64,000 bases of DNA, taken from assembly GCA_041640815.1 (NCBI GenBank), contig JBEPZO010000004.1, positions 7,255 through 71,254 of the forward strand, written 5' to 3'. Each line of letters starts with the position of its first letter. The first letter of the stretch is position 1. Positions 18,418 through 26,337 of this stretch are shown here, one piece after another. The stretch comes from JANWZL01 sp041640815. Lineage in GTDB: Bacteria; Pseudomonadota; Gammaproteobacteria; Burkholderiales; Thiobacillaceae. The position numbers and the translations under genes were made by a program. The notes under the pieces were generated by a model. That model had not been told where the DNA came from, did no database searches, and saw only the letters and a list, made by a program, of their open reading frames with translations.

Positions 18418-18534
18418 ATGGAATGGATGAGAACCCTGAGCTGGATCGTGCGCGGCGCGCCGCGCGGCGGCCTGCGCGTGGCGGACGCGCCGACGCCCTG
18501 GCTGACCTGGGAAAACCGGGGCGGGACGGCATGA
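18418..18534 (+). CDS. 38-residue peptide of unknown function
   Basis: A strong AAGGAGG ribosome-binding site (18406-18412) stands five bases before the ATG, and the leader carries two GCCAGCCAG runs. The peptide is Trp/Arg/Gly-rich (MEWMRTL at the start, LTWENRGG near the end) with no signal peptide. Its stop overlaps an ATG at 18531, so translation may couple to the next gene. I do not recognise a family. It could be a leader peptide or a small effector. The main support is the ribosome-binding site and operon position. Confidence 0.5.
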   Translation: MEWMRTLSWIVRGAPRGGLRVADAPTPWLTWENRGGTA

Positions 18535-18950
18535 CGGGAGATTACCTGGTGCGCCGCGTTCAGCCGATGGTCAAGCGTATGCGACGCGAGCGAAGTCGCG
18601 GAAAACAAGCAAGACAAACTGATCACGAAAAGATGAACACCTCCAACCCACTCCACATCTCGCCGGACCTCACGCCGCCGCCGCGCGGTGACGCGCAAGC
18701 CCTCGCCGGCGGCGAACTGCCTCCGGTGCGTGTGTTGCTCGCCTCGCTGCTCTTGCTGGCCTCGAAACAGCGCGAATGCCCGAAGCCGGCGACGCTGCGC
18801 GCCCTCGCCTTGCAGATGCAGCGCCTGGCGTTGCACCCCGAGGCAAGCGCCGAGGACAAACGTGCCGGCCTGCGTCTGGCCTGCGAGACCTATCACGACG
18901 CCCTGGGCTGGCTGGCCGCCTGCGGCGATGCCGGCCAGACGGCGCATTGA
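18531..18950 (+). CDS. Small helical protein of unknown function, first of a related pair
   Basis: The frame from ATG 18531 encodes 139 residues; an internal ATG at 18633 would give 105. The conserved-looking part is the last 85 residues: VRVLLASLLLLASKQ, then alternating hydrophobic/polar helices (MQRLALHPEAS, LACETYHDALG). The product at 18962 has the same layout (LLLLATLYLLAKY, HHLRCLASHP, CAQLASKLES), so the two are probably tandem paralogues. No enzyme motif is visible. The ATGA overlap with the 38-residue peptide suggests a small operon. The N-terminal Arg/Lys-rich stretch favours the shorter start. Confidence 0.6.
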   Translation: MTGDYLVRRVQPMVKRMRRERSRGKQARQTDHEKMNTSNPLHISPDLTPPPRGDAQALAGGELPPVRVLLASLLLLASKQRECPKPATLRALALQMQRLALHPEASAEDKRAGLRLACETYHDALGWLAACGDAGQTAH

Positions 18951-18961
18951 CGGCGCGCGCC

Positions 18962-19255
18962 ATGACTACCCCCGTGCCACGCCCCGAACTGCTGTTGTTG
19001 GCGACGCTATACCTGCTGGCCAAATACGCGGCCGTCGATGACGACCCCGCTCGCGCGAATGCCGCCCTGCATCATCTGCGCTGCCTGGCGAGCCATCCCG
19101 GCATCGATGCCATGCTGCGCGAAACCTGCGCGCAACTGGCGAGCAAACTGGAAAGCCGGGGCGGCCATGACGAGCGCGCGGATCCGTGCCCGACATGCCG
19201 TCAAAGCGGGTGCATTGAGGGTACGCGCCGGGATGGCCATGACTTTTATCAATAA
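18962..19255 (+). CDS. Small helical protein of unknown function, second of a related pair
   Basis: A 97-residue protein starting twelve bases after the previous stop. Residues 9-65 mirror the helical core of its neighbour. The C-terminus has two added cysteine pairs in DPCPTCRQSGC, which could bind a metal. The stop lies against the Fur-like site of the following receptor. The metal-binding idea is inference; the function is unknown. Confidence 0.6.
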   Translation: MTTPVPRPELLLLATLYLLAKYAAVDDDPARANAALHHLRCLASHPGIDAMLRETCAQLASKLESRGGHDERADPCPTCRQSGCIEGTRRDGHDFYQ

Positions 19256-19257
19256 AT

Positions 19258-19280
19258 AAGAGAATCATTCCCAATAATAT
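19258..19280 (+). promoter_or_regulatory. Fur-like site before the broken TonB receptor
   Basis: GAGAATCATTCCCAATAAT (19260-19278) matches the Fur consensus in most positions and overlaps a TAATAT -10-like hexamer (19275-19280). It begins a few bases after the stop of the small-protein gene. GCCAGCC-type runs follow at 19286-19295 and 19320-19328. Confidence 0.6.
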
Positions 19281-19358
19281 AGCGCCCAGCCAGCCCCGAA
19301 CGTCCCGCATGACGTTTCCGCCAGCCAGACCCCCGAACCGGTTTTCCTGGAGCACGTC

Positions 19359-20483
19359 ATGCCATCGAGACGTTTCGCACCCTTGACCTTCGCCCTGCTT
19401 GCCGCGACGCAAGCCAGTGCGGCCATCACTGAAAATACCCTGTCCACCGTCGTAGTCACCGCCAAGGGCTATGACGGCGATCTGCTCGCCACGCCCAACG
19501 CCGTGGAAATCCTCGCGCCAGCGAGCGGCGCCGCCGTGGCGGGCGCCCTGTTCGTCGGCGAGCCCGGCCTGGCGGCGCATGTCGACGGCGCATGGGGGCA
19601 GAACCCGGTGCTGCGCGGCCTGAAGAAGGAGAGTGTGCTGGTACTGGTGGATGGTGTGCGGGTCAATTCCGCGCAGCCGGTGGGCGCCATCGCCTCCTTC
19701 CTCGACCTGGGCCTGCTCGAGCGCGCCGAGGTGGTGAAAGGGCCGACCTCGGTGCTGTACGGCAGCGGCGTCATGGGCGGCGTGGTGAACCTGATTACGC
19801 CGGCGGCGGCGTTCCGCGACCAGCCGGGCTGGGAGGGCCGCTTCACGCTGGGCGCCGGCAGCGCCGACCACGGCCTCAATGGCGCCGTGGTCGGCCGCTA
19901 CGGCAATGCCGGTCACGCCCTGGTGCTGGGCGCGGCGGTGCGCGAGACGGACGATTACCGCGCGCCCGGCGGCAAGGTGGCGCGCAGCGGCTACCGTAGC
20001 GATTCCCTGCTGCTCAAGTCGCGCCACCGTCTGCGCGACGACGCCAGCCTGAGCCTGAATCTGCAACGCCACGCCGACCACGACGTCTGATATCCCGGTT
20101 CGACGCGCACCGGCGCCGGTATTCCGCCGCCGCTCGGTAGCGTCACGTTGCATTCGCCCGAGCAGCGGCGCGAACTGTATGAAATCGGCCTGGAAAGCCG
20201 GCTGGGCGACGGCCTCCTCAAGGCCGAGGCCTACCGGCAGCGGGTGTTTCGCCAGATCCGCGCGCATTCCGCCAACCTGGGGCGGGATTACGTGCGCAAC
20301 GACGTGACCTTTACCACCGACGGCGCGCGCGCCACCTATCAGTTGCCGGTGGCGGACGCGCATCTGCTCACCGTCGGCGCGGATGCCTGGAAGATGACCG
20401 GCGATCCCGAGCGAAAACCCTGGGATGGCATGGACAAGAAATCCGGTAAGCCGCCCATCAAGCTGGAGTGGAAGAGGCCATGA
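19359..20483 (+). pseudogene. TonB-dependent receptor disrupted by an in-frame TGA
   Basis: The N-terminal half of a receptor closely related to the intact one at 9847: signal peptide, TonB-box-like VVTAKGYDG, the GQNPVLRGLKKESVLVLVDG plug block, and VVKGPTSVLYGSGVMGG. The frame stops at TGA 20088-20090. In the relative the same spot reads DVWYPGS; here it reads DV-stop-YPGS, so a Trp TGG became TGA. The frame then continues with receptor-like sequence (VTLHSPEQRRELYEIG) to a second stop at 20481-20483, well short of a full barrel. A TonB receptor of this family needs about 680 residues, so this is a pseudogene. Confidence 0.88.
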
Positions 20484-21190
20484 GGTTCATGACCACCATG
20501 CTGACCGTCAGCCTGGGCATGCTTGCCCGCGTCTCTGCCGTCTGGCAGGCAGCCTGACCTCTGAGGCAACCCGCAATTGAAGGCGCGACGCACATTGGGC
20601 CCGTACCTGGGGCGTTTCCTTGCCACCTGGGGTGGCAATGTGGACCTGAGCGTATACGCCTGCAAGCAGGGCAACCAGGTCCAAGGGCTCATCCCTCTGG
20701 AAGGGGCGCGCTGGTTCAAATACCCAGACGACATGGGTGAGGCGGCGAACACCGGCGCCTTGCTGGATTTCAAGCACTACGCGTCCATCAAGCCGCAACC
20801 CACCCTGCGCAGCAACGCAGCGCACAGCGGTAGAGCCCAACTCAGCATGGGCCTGGGCGCGGCGGGGCGACCGCGCGGCAGCGGCGACCTGGGTCTCGGC
20901 CATGCACGGTCCAGCGCGCGCCTGACCTTGGGCGGCAACCTGCCATGGACGCCGCCTTGGAGCAGGGGCGCGGCAACGATCTCGGGCAGACCGGCGTGTC
21001 ATGCGTCGGCTTGGTCCTACGCCCTGTACGCGCCAGACAAACAGCTTTCCCGGTGCCGCTGCGCGAACGACGTCACTGGCCCGGGCAAGGTCGAGGATCT
21101 GGTGCGATACAGCGCTCATGTGGTCAAGCCGGCTGGAATTCGATCGTCAGGAGGGCGCGCACCGCGTCTTTCTGGTTTTGTAGGCAAGTG
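20484..21190 (+). pseudogene. Decayed 3' sequence of a TonB receptor
   Basis: The stretch from about 20577 encodes fragments typical of a receptor barrel, such as VDLSVY, PLEGARWFKY and TGALLDFKHYASIKP. They align in style with the late barrel of the receptor at 9847. Similarity then slips between frames up to the PepSY gene, which indicates several frameshifts or deletions. It is probably the distal part of the gene at 19359, though a separate second receptor cannot be excluded. A short signal-peptide-like frame (MRFMTTMLTVSLGMLA, from 20480) sits at the junction. Confidence 0.6.
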
Positions 21191-21212
21191 CTAATTCAGA
21201 AAGGAGCAAACC

Positions 21213-22001
21213 ATGAAGCTCGACTTCAACGCCCGTGCCTGGCACAACTGGCTCGGCGTCATCCTATCCTTACCCATCCTCATCGTCGCCGTAACTGCAG
21301 TATTCATTGCGCATGAACATGAGCTCGGTACCAAATCCATCGATGTCACCCGCTACGTCTCCTGGCTGCCTGGCTATGGCGAGGCCGAAATGCAGGCCAG
21401 GAAGACCGAGATACGTACCAGCCTGACCACGGCGGACGGCCAGCATTGGCTTGGCGGCAAGGGGGGGCTTTATCAGCTGGTAGATGGACAGGTGCGGCAG
21501 GTGGCTGCACTGGCGGGCATGGAGGTGCGCGACATCGTCGCCGCCTCCTTCGGCCTGGTGGTAGCCGCGAAGAACGGGCTTTGGCTCAAGGATGCGGCAG
21601 GCTGGCAGCAGGTGGTCAAAGGCGATGCCTGGAACGCCAACCTCAACCCGGACGGCTCGGTCGCTGCGACCCTCAAGGGCAAGGGTGTACTGGTCAGCTA
21701 CGATGGCCGCGACTGGATGCCGGATGAGGCCACCGGCGCCGCCCTCGCGGCCATGCCAGCAGAAACCCTAGCAGCCAAGACCATCACCCTGCATAACCTG
21801 GTCATGGACCTGCACTCCGGCAAGGCCTTTTTCGGCAAGGAGGCGGAATGGATCTGGATCGATCTGGTCGGCCTGGCCATGGTCTTCCTAGGTGGTACTG
21901 GTGTCTACATGTGGCGGCGGGCCGAGAAGCGCAGGCAAGCCCAGTTGGCTATCCAGGCGGTTTCTCCCACGCACGCTGCCCCTGCTGAGGCCGGAGCCTG
22001 A
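21213..22001 (+). CDS. PepSY-associated transmembrane protein
   Basis: A 262-residue inner-membrane protein preceded by AAAGGAG. One helix lies near the N-terminus (about 12-30) and one near the C-terminus (about 213-232, ending in YMWRR). The His residues of RAWHNWLG, IAHEHE, LHNL and DLHSG are at places where PepSY-TM proteins keep His, possible haem-b ligands. The large periplasmic part has repeated W/G/D segments (HWLGGKGGLY, AKNGLWLKD, LVSYDGRDW) like a small beta-propeller. It overlaps the reductase gene by one base. PepSY-TM proteins with FNR-type partners are thought to pass electrons to periplasmic ferric complexes; that role is inferred here. Confidence 0.85.
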   Translation: MKLDFNARAWHNWLGVILSLPILIVAVTAVFIAHEHELGTKSIDVTRYVSWLPGYGEAEMQARKTEIRTSLTTADGQHWLGGKGGLYQLVDGQVRQVAALAGMEVRDIVAASFGLVVAAKNGLWLKDAAGWQQVVKGDAWNANLNPDGSVAATLKGKGVLVSYDGRDWMPDEATGAALAAMPAETLAAKTITLHNLVMDLHSGKAFFGKEAEWIWIDLVGLAMVFLGGTGVYMWRRAEKRRQAQLAIQAVSPTHAAPAEAGA

Positions 22002-23116
22002 TGCTTTATCTACTTGGTCTGGCGACGCTGGCCTTGGTGGTATTCGTCCTTTGGTGGCTGGCCGACGGTATGCGCGCCTTGGTGGCGCGACTACGGCTGG
22101 AGCTGCGACGCCGCCAGACCCGTACGCCGATGAAGCTCGTGGTGGCTGCGCGGGAAGACCTGACCGACGAACTGTTTCGCCTGACTCTGATTCGGGCTGA
22201 CGGCAAACGCTTGCCACGCTTTCGCAGCGGTCAATACTTCACCGTACGTACGCCGGCCGGCGCACGCCGCTACTCTTTGGCGGCCTGGACTGCCCGACCC
22301 CGGCAGTACCAACTCGGCATCCGCAAAGTGGCCCGTGGGCAAGTGTCGGGCTGGCTGCACACGCACGCCTGGCCCGGCTTGGAGCTGGAGGTCATGCCGC
22401 CCGCAGGCGATTTCGTACTTGGGCGCGTTGCCGGTGAGGTGGTGCTGGTAGGCAGCGGCATGGGCCTGACACCCCTCGCCGCCATGGTGGATAGGCTTAT
22501 GCACAGCTCTGCCGGCCGTGTTTGGCTGTTTCACGCGGCGCGCTACCAGTCTGAATTGATCAGCTACGCTGATTACACAGAGCTTGACCGAAACTATCAC
22601 TGGTTTAACTACCGTCCTTGCCTGAGCCGACCCGATGCGGATTGGGCCGGCTTGCGGGGCCATCTCACTGCTGCCGATCTCACCCGCGAACTGGCAGATC
22701 CCGCCTGTGCCCATTTCTACCTCTGCGCCCGTCAGGAAATGATGGATGCGCTGGCTCTTGGCCTTGCCGCCTTGGGCGTGCCTGTAGCGCACATCCATCG
22801 GGAATCTTTCGGCGGCACAGCCACTGCCAGCAAAGGCGAATACAAGGTCGCCATCGTCGACCACGGGGAATACACCTTCCGGGGCGAACCCAGTCTGCTG
22901 CATGCCCTGGAAACCTGGGGGATACCCATTGAGGCCGACTGCCGGGCGGGTGAGTGCGGCGCCTGCAGGGTGCGACTCAGAGCAGGCGAACTGCGTGCCT
23001 GCCAAGCGGTCTGCGAGACCCTAGGGAAACGGCTACGTGCCGGCGAATTCCTCGCCTGCAGCGTCATTCCTGGGACCGACCTGGAAATCGAGTTGCCTCT
23101 TTCTTGTACCTCTTGA
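22001..23116 (+). CDS. Membrane-anchored FAD/NAD(P)H oxidoreductase with C-terminal 2Fe-2S ferredoxin domain
   Basis: A 371-residue protein. The order is: N-terminal helix (about 2-21), Arg-rich stop-transfer, FAD domain with RRYSLAAW (about 88-95), NAD-binding domain with VVLVGSGMGLTPLAAM (about 146-161), and a plant-type ferredoxin domain. The latter has the cluster cysteines C-X4-C-X2-C in DCRAGECGACR (about 312-321) and a fourth Cys in FLACSV (about 353). The start overlaps the PepSY gene stop. It should take electrons from cytosolic NAD(P)H and hand them to the PepSY protein, supporting ferric or haem-iron reduction. The pairing is inferred from the operon. Confidence 0.9.
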   Translation: MLYLLGLATLALVVFVLWWLADGMRALVARLRLELRRRQTRTPMKLVVAAREDLTDELFRLTLIRADGKRLPRFRSGQYFTVRTPAGARRYSLAAWTARPRQYQLGIRKVARGQVSGWLHTHAWPGLELEVMPPAGDFVLGRVAGEVVLVGSGMGLTPLAAMVDRLMHSSAGRVWLFHAARYQSELISYADYTELDRNYHWFNYRPCLSRPDADWAGLRGHLTAADLTRELADPACAHFYLCARQEMMDALALGLAALGVPVAHIHRESFGGTATASKGEYKVAIVDHGEYTFRGEPSLLHALETWGIPIEADCRAGECGACRVRLRAGELRACQAVCETLGKRLRAGEFLACSVIPGTDLEIELPLSCTS

Positions 23117-23283
23117 CATCCCGTGACAGCCGCGATGATTGCTGTTCCGAGCTTACCCACTATGGACGACCGCGAGCTATTTTCGATCGCATTGTTTGTC
23201 TAGGTCCGTGTCGTCCGCTCCGTTGCCATCTCGACCGCAGGCATTATCGATAGCATGAGCCATGTAGCTAGCGGCGCGCATAA

Positions 23284-23311
23284 TTGACAACGATTCTCAT
23301 TTACGGATAAT
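23284..23311 (+). promoter_or_regulatory. bfd promoter with Fur-like site in the spacer
   Basis: TTGACA (23284-23289) and GATAAT (23306-23311) are separated by 16 bases, a strong sigma-70 promoter. The spacer and its edges form GACAACGATTCTCATTTAC (23286-23304), a good Fur box. Fur repression would make bfd iron-starvation induced, as expected for a protein that releases iron from bacterioferritin. Confidence 0.8.
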
Positions 23312-23343
23312 ATGTTGTAGAGGTGCCCATCAAGGATTGCAAG

Positions 23344-23538
23344 ATGTACGTCTGTGTTTGCCACGCTGTCACTGAACGCCAGATCCGCGAAGCCGCAGTG
23401 CAGGGAATGCGCACCGTGAAGGCGCTCAAGCAATGCCTGGGGCTAGCGAGTGTGTGCGCCAAATGTGCCCGCTGCGCACACCAGATTCTGCGCGAATACG
23501 ACGGCTGTATCGAGTCTCGATCGGAAGCGGCCGACTGA
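23344..23538 (+). CDS. bfd: Bacterioferritin-associated ferredoxin
   Basis: A 64-residue 2Fe-2S protein. The four ligands are at Cys4, Cys6, Cys38 and Cys41 (MYVCVCHAV and VCAKCARC), the standard Bfd spacing. ATG 23344 follows an AAGGA site (23332-23336). Bfd reduces the iron core of bacterioferritin and frees Fe(II) under starvation. Two more cysteines (31 and 44) lie near the cluster. The Fur-type promoter upstream and bfr downstream fit this role. Confidence 0.95.
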   Translation: MYVCVCHAVTERQIREAAVQGMRTVKALKQCLGLASVCAKCARCAHQILREYDGCIESRSEAAD

Positions 23539-23709
23539 GAGATCCGGCACTGCAACCCTTTACAAAACTGTCATAATGAGCAAGGGCGTGCGTGCATATC
23601 CCGGTGCCGTGCGTTCCTGCCACCAATTAGCCAGTCATGCCGCTGGGGTCGTGGTCGCGGTGTGCAGCCAACGGTCGGCTTTCATCAACCGGTGACAAGG
23701 AGTAATCGC

Positions 23710-24192
23710 GTGAAAGGCGACAAGAAGATCATCCAGCTGCTCAACAAGGCCCTCACCATCGAGCTCACGGCCATCAACCAGTATTTCCTGCATGCCCGCA
23801 TGTACAAGAACTGGGGCTTTCACGACCTCGGCAAACGCGAGTACGAGGAGTCCATCGAGGAGATGCGCCACGCCGACAGGCTGATCGAGCGCATCCTCTT
23901 CCTGGAGGGACTGCCCAACCTACAGGACCTGGGCAAGCTGATGGTCGGCGAGAACGTGCCGGAATGTCTGGCCTGCGATCTCAAACTCGAGCAGCAGGGC
24001 CGCGCACATTACCTGGAAGCCATCCACGCCTGCGAGACGGTGAAGGACTATGTCTCGCGCGACATCCTGGAAGCGATCTTAAAGGACACCGAGGACCACA
24101 TCGACTATCTGGAAACGCAGCTGCGGCTGATCGAGCAGATGGGTCTGCACAACTATCTGCAATCCGCGATGGGCAAACTTGCGTCGAGCTGA
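23710..24192 (+). CDS. bfr: Bacterioferritin
   Basis: A 160-residue iron-storage subunit starting at GTG 23710, ten bases after an AAGGAG site. Ferroxidase ligands Glu18, Glu51 and His54 are visible, with EDH near the end (about 126-128) giving the second set. Met52, the haem ligand at the subunit interface, is present. The start MKGDKKIIQLLN matches the family. The 171-base gap to bfd holds no strong Fur site, so bfr may be read through or have its own promoter. A hairpin at 24202-24231 closes the unit. Confidence 0.96.
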   Translation: MKGDKKIIQLLNKALTIELTAINQYFLHARMYKNWGFHDLGKREYEESIEEMRHADRLIERILFLEGLPNLQDLGKLMVGENVPECLACDLKLEQQGRAHYLEAIHACETVKDYVSRDILEAILKDTEDHIDYLETQLRLIEQMGLHNYLQSAMGKLASS

Positions 24193-24201
24193 CGTCGATT
24201 T

Positions 24202-24231
24202 ACCCTGCCTGCGGTTAAGAGCAGGCAGGGT
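24202..24231. terminator. Bidirectional hairpin between bfr and the ferritin-like gene
   Basis: ACCCTGCCTGC (24202-24212) pairs perfectly with GCAGGCAGGGT (24221-24231) around an eight-base loop. It lies between two convergent genes. Neither side has a long T tract, so termination may depend partly on Rho or on the hairpin alone. Confidence 0.6.
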
Positions 24232-24244
24232 GGGGGAGACTCGT

Positions 24245-24832
24245 TCAGACCTTCAATTCCGCCAGCAGGCTGGCCAGATCGTCGGCGTGTTCCTCCTCAA
24301 TCGCCAGGATGCCCTCTAGCATGCGCCGCGTGGTGATGTCTTTGTCGCCCAGATAGCGGATCATCTCGCCGTAACTGTCGATGGCGATGCGCTCGGCGAT
24401 GAGGTCTTCCTTGATCATGTCGATCAAGTTCTCGCCTTCCACGTACTCGGCATGGCTGCGCATCGCCAGGCCCTCGGGGTTGAAGTTGGGCTCGCCCTTC
24501 AATTGCACGATGCGCGCCGCGATCTGGTCGGCATGCTGCTGTTCCTCGTTGGCATGTTGCAGGAATTCCTGCGCCACGGAATCGGCATTGATGCCGGTAG
24601 CCATGAAATAGTGGCGTTTATAGCGGAGGATGCACACCAGCTCGGTGGCCAGGGCCTCGTTGAGCAGCTTGATCACCGTCTCGCGGTCGGCCTTGTAGCC
24701 GACGGTGACGGCGCCGTCTTCGATGTGCTTGCGGGCGCGCGCGCGCAGGGTTTGGATGTCGGTGAGAAAAGGCTGGTGCACGCTGCCTTTGCTTGCACCC
24801 TTGAGCTGGGTTTTGCCGGGGTTTTTGGCCAT
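24245..24832 (-). CDS. Ferritin-like di-iron protein (bacterioferritin/Dps-like)
   Basis: A 195-residue four-helix protein with ferritin-type ligand sets: ALATELVCILRYKRHYF (about 60-76), then EEQQHADQIA (about 96-105), IAIDSYGEMI and AIEEEHADDLASL (about 178-190). The first 45 residues are a Lys-rich extension. It differs clearly from the bfr product and is convergent to it. Such proteins store iron or protect DNA from peroxide; which applies here is open. It gains interest because ahpF is inactivated nearby. Confidence 0.85.
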   Translation of the reverse strand: MAKNPGKTQLKGASKGSVHQPFLTDIQTLRARARKHIEDGAVTVGYKADRETVIKLLNEALATELVCILRYKRHYFMATGINADSVAQEFLQHANEEQQHADQIAARIVQLKGEPNFNPEGLAMRSHAEYVEGENLIDMIKEDLIAERIAIDSYGEMIRYLGDKDITTRRMLEGILAIEEEHADDLASLLAELKV

Positions 24833-24868
24833 AGCATCCTCCTTCCATGGTGATTGCCAACTCTCCGC

Positions 24869-25801
24869 TCAACCAAGCGCGGTGTCCAATACCATCATGA
24901 TAGCGAATCCTGCCATCAGGCCCAGGCTGGCAGGGGTCTGATGGCCGTTGCGATGGGTTTCGGGGATGACCTCGTGCGACACGACAAAGATCATGGCGCC
25001 AGCCGCGAGGCCCATGCCGACTGGGTAGGCGAGCGCCAGGCCGCTGGTTAGCCCCACCCCCAGCAAGGCCCCGAGCGGTTCCATCAGTCCGCTCGCGGCC
25101 GCGATCAGCACTGCCCGAGTGGTGGTTATGCCGATGGCGCGCAGGGCCATGGCCACCGCCAGGCCTTCTGGGATGTCCTGCATGGCGATGGCCGCGGTAA
25201 GCGGCAGGCCGACGCCGAGATCGCCGCGCGAGAAGGCCACGCCGATGGCCATCCCCTCCGGCAGGTTGTGCAGGGCGATGGCCAGCACGAACAGCCACAC
25301 CCGGTTGACGCGCGCGCTGCCGGCGCCGCATGGCCCACTATGCACGTGTTCGTGAGGGGTGAACTGGTCCAGGCCGAGCATCAGCAGCACGCCGAGCCCC
25401 AGTCCGGCAACCACCACCAGCGCCGCCACCAAATCGCTACCGGTTATCGCCGCGCCGGCGGCAATACCAGGCAGGATGAGGGAGAAGGCGCTCGCCGCCA
25501 GCATCATGCCAGCGGCGAAGCCGAGCATGACGTCTTCGGTGCGCTGGGAGAGGCGGCGCAAGAACAGGGCAGGCAGTGCCCCGAGCGCCGTGGCGGCAAA
25601 GGCGGCCAGACCACCCGTTAGCGCCAGGCGCAGGGCGGCATTGGCACCACCGCTAGCGACCTGCCAAAGGCTAAAGGCGAGCAGTACCACGACGGCAAGC
25701 AGGGAAGCGGCTAGCCCCAGCGCCGGCCAGGGATGGAGCTGGGCATGGGCTAGCCAGCTCGCCAGGAGCGAGGGGGTAGGGGAGGGCCTAATGATGTCCA
25801 T
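24869..25801 (-). CDS. ZIP family divalent-metal transporter
   Basis: A 310-residue membrane protein with eight predicted helices. It carries the ZIP metal-site helices ALHNLPEGMAIG (about 186-197) and MQDIPEGLAVAM (about 215-226), plus HEVIPETHR near the end. A His-containing loop (TPHEHVHSG, about 148-156) between helices fits a variable metal-binding loop. ZIP proteins import zinc and other divalent metals; GufA/ZupT is the nearest bacterial type. It follows the ferritin-like gene on the same strand, so iron or manganese is possible. No Zur or Fur site is obvious upstream. Confidence 0.88.
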   Translation of the reverse strand: MDIIRPSPTPSLLASWLAHAQLHPWPALGLAASLLAVVVLLAFSLWQVASGGANAALRLALTGGLAAFAATALGALPALFLRRLSQRTEDVMLGFAAGMMLAASAFSLILPGIAAGAAITGSDLVAALVVVAGLGLGVLLMLGLDQFTPHEHVHSGPCGAGSARVNRVWLFVLAIALHNLPEGMAIGVAFSRGDLGVGLPLTAAIAMQDIPEGLAVAMALRAIGITTTRAVLIAAASGLMEPLGALLGVGLTSGLALAYPVGMGLAAGAMIFVVSHEVIPETHRNGHQTPASLGLMAGFAIMMVLDTALG

Positions 25802-26337
25802 CGGGTCAATCGCCTGTTGGCACTGTCAGCTCGAAGGGCAAGTCGGGCAAAAAGTGTCGTCTACCACATTGACTATAGCCCTGTTTACTAAATTGGCGGT
25901 AGGCATTGTTGGGGTGAATTATCAGATTGTCCATTAGGCCCGTACCTTCGTGATTCTAATTCCTGATGATGCTTGGTTACGCCTCTAAGACGCTCTCAGG
26001 CCTGCGCTTATCCCCCTCGCCCCTCTCCGGCCATCTTGTGCTCAATTTCTCGGCCAGGTATTCAAGCACACTGCGACTGTCACGTACAACCTGCCTTGCT
26101 CATGCGTTTTGAGCCTTCCCGCGCCCTCAAGGACAATCTGAGATAATTTAGAACAAATCGATCGACAATTATCGATTGCTATCACGGGCACTCGAGCCGA
26201 GCAGGCCGGTGTAGGGCGATCCGGGATAACATTTAGGGTTCACAGCCAAGACTCGCAGCAGATCCCGCTTGTCGTCCAAACTCCACACCGACGCCCGCGC
26301 TGTACCCGCCGCGTGGCTCGCGCCCCGCTGAAGCTCC
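25802..26337. other. 536-base gap with an inverted repeat
   Basis: This is the divergent region between the ZIP gene (minus) and the ABC exporter (plus). It contains AATCGAT-8 bases-ATCGATT (26156-26177), a possible operator. A 62-residue minus-strand frame at 26169-26357 has no recognisable motif. No convincing gene is seen. Confidence 0.45.

Noticed and set aside
20088..20090. TGA read as selenocysteine or as Trp
   Set aside because: No selenocysteine-type context is evident and the other genes use TGA as a normal stop. The sequence beyond also decays, so a simple nonsense change fits better.
18966..20363. A 465-residue minus-strand open frame
   Set aside because: It runs antisense through the small-protein gene, the Fur-like site and the TonB receptor pseudogene, has no recognised motif, and is explained by GC-rich codon bias.
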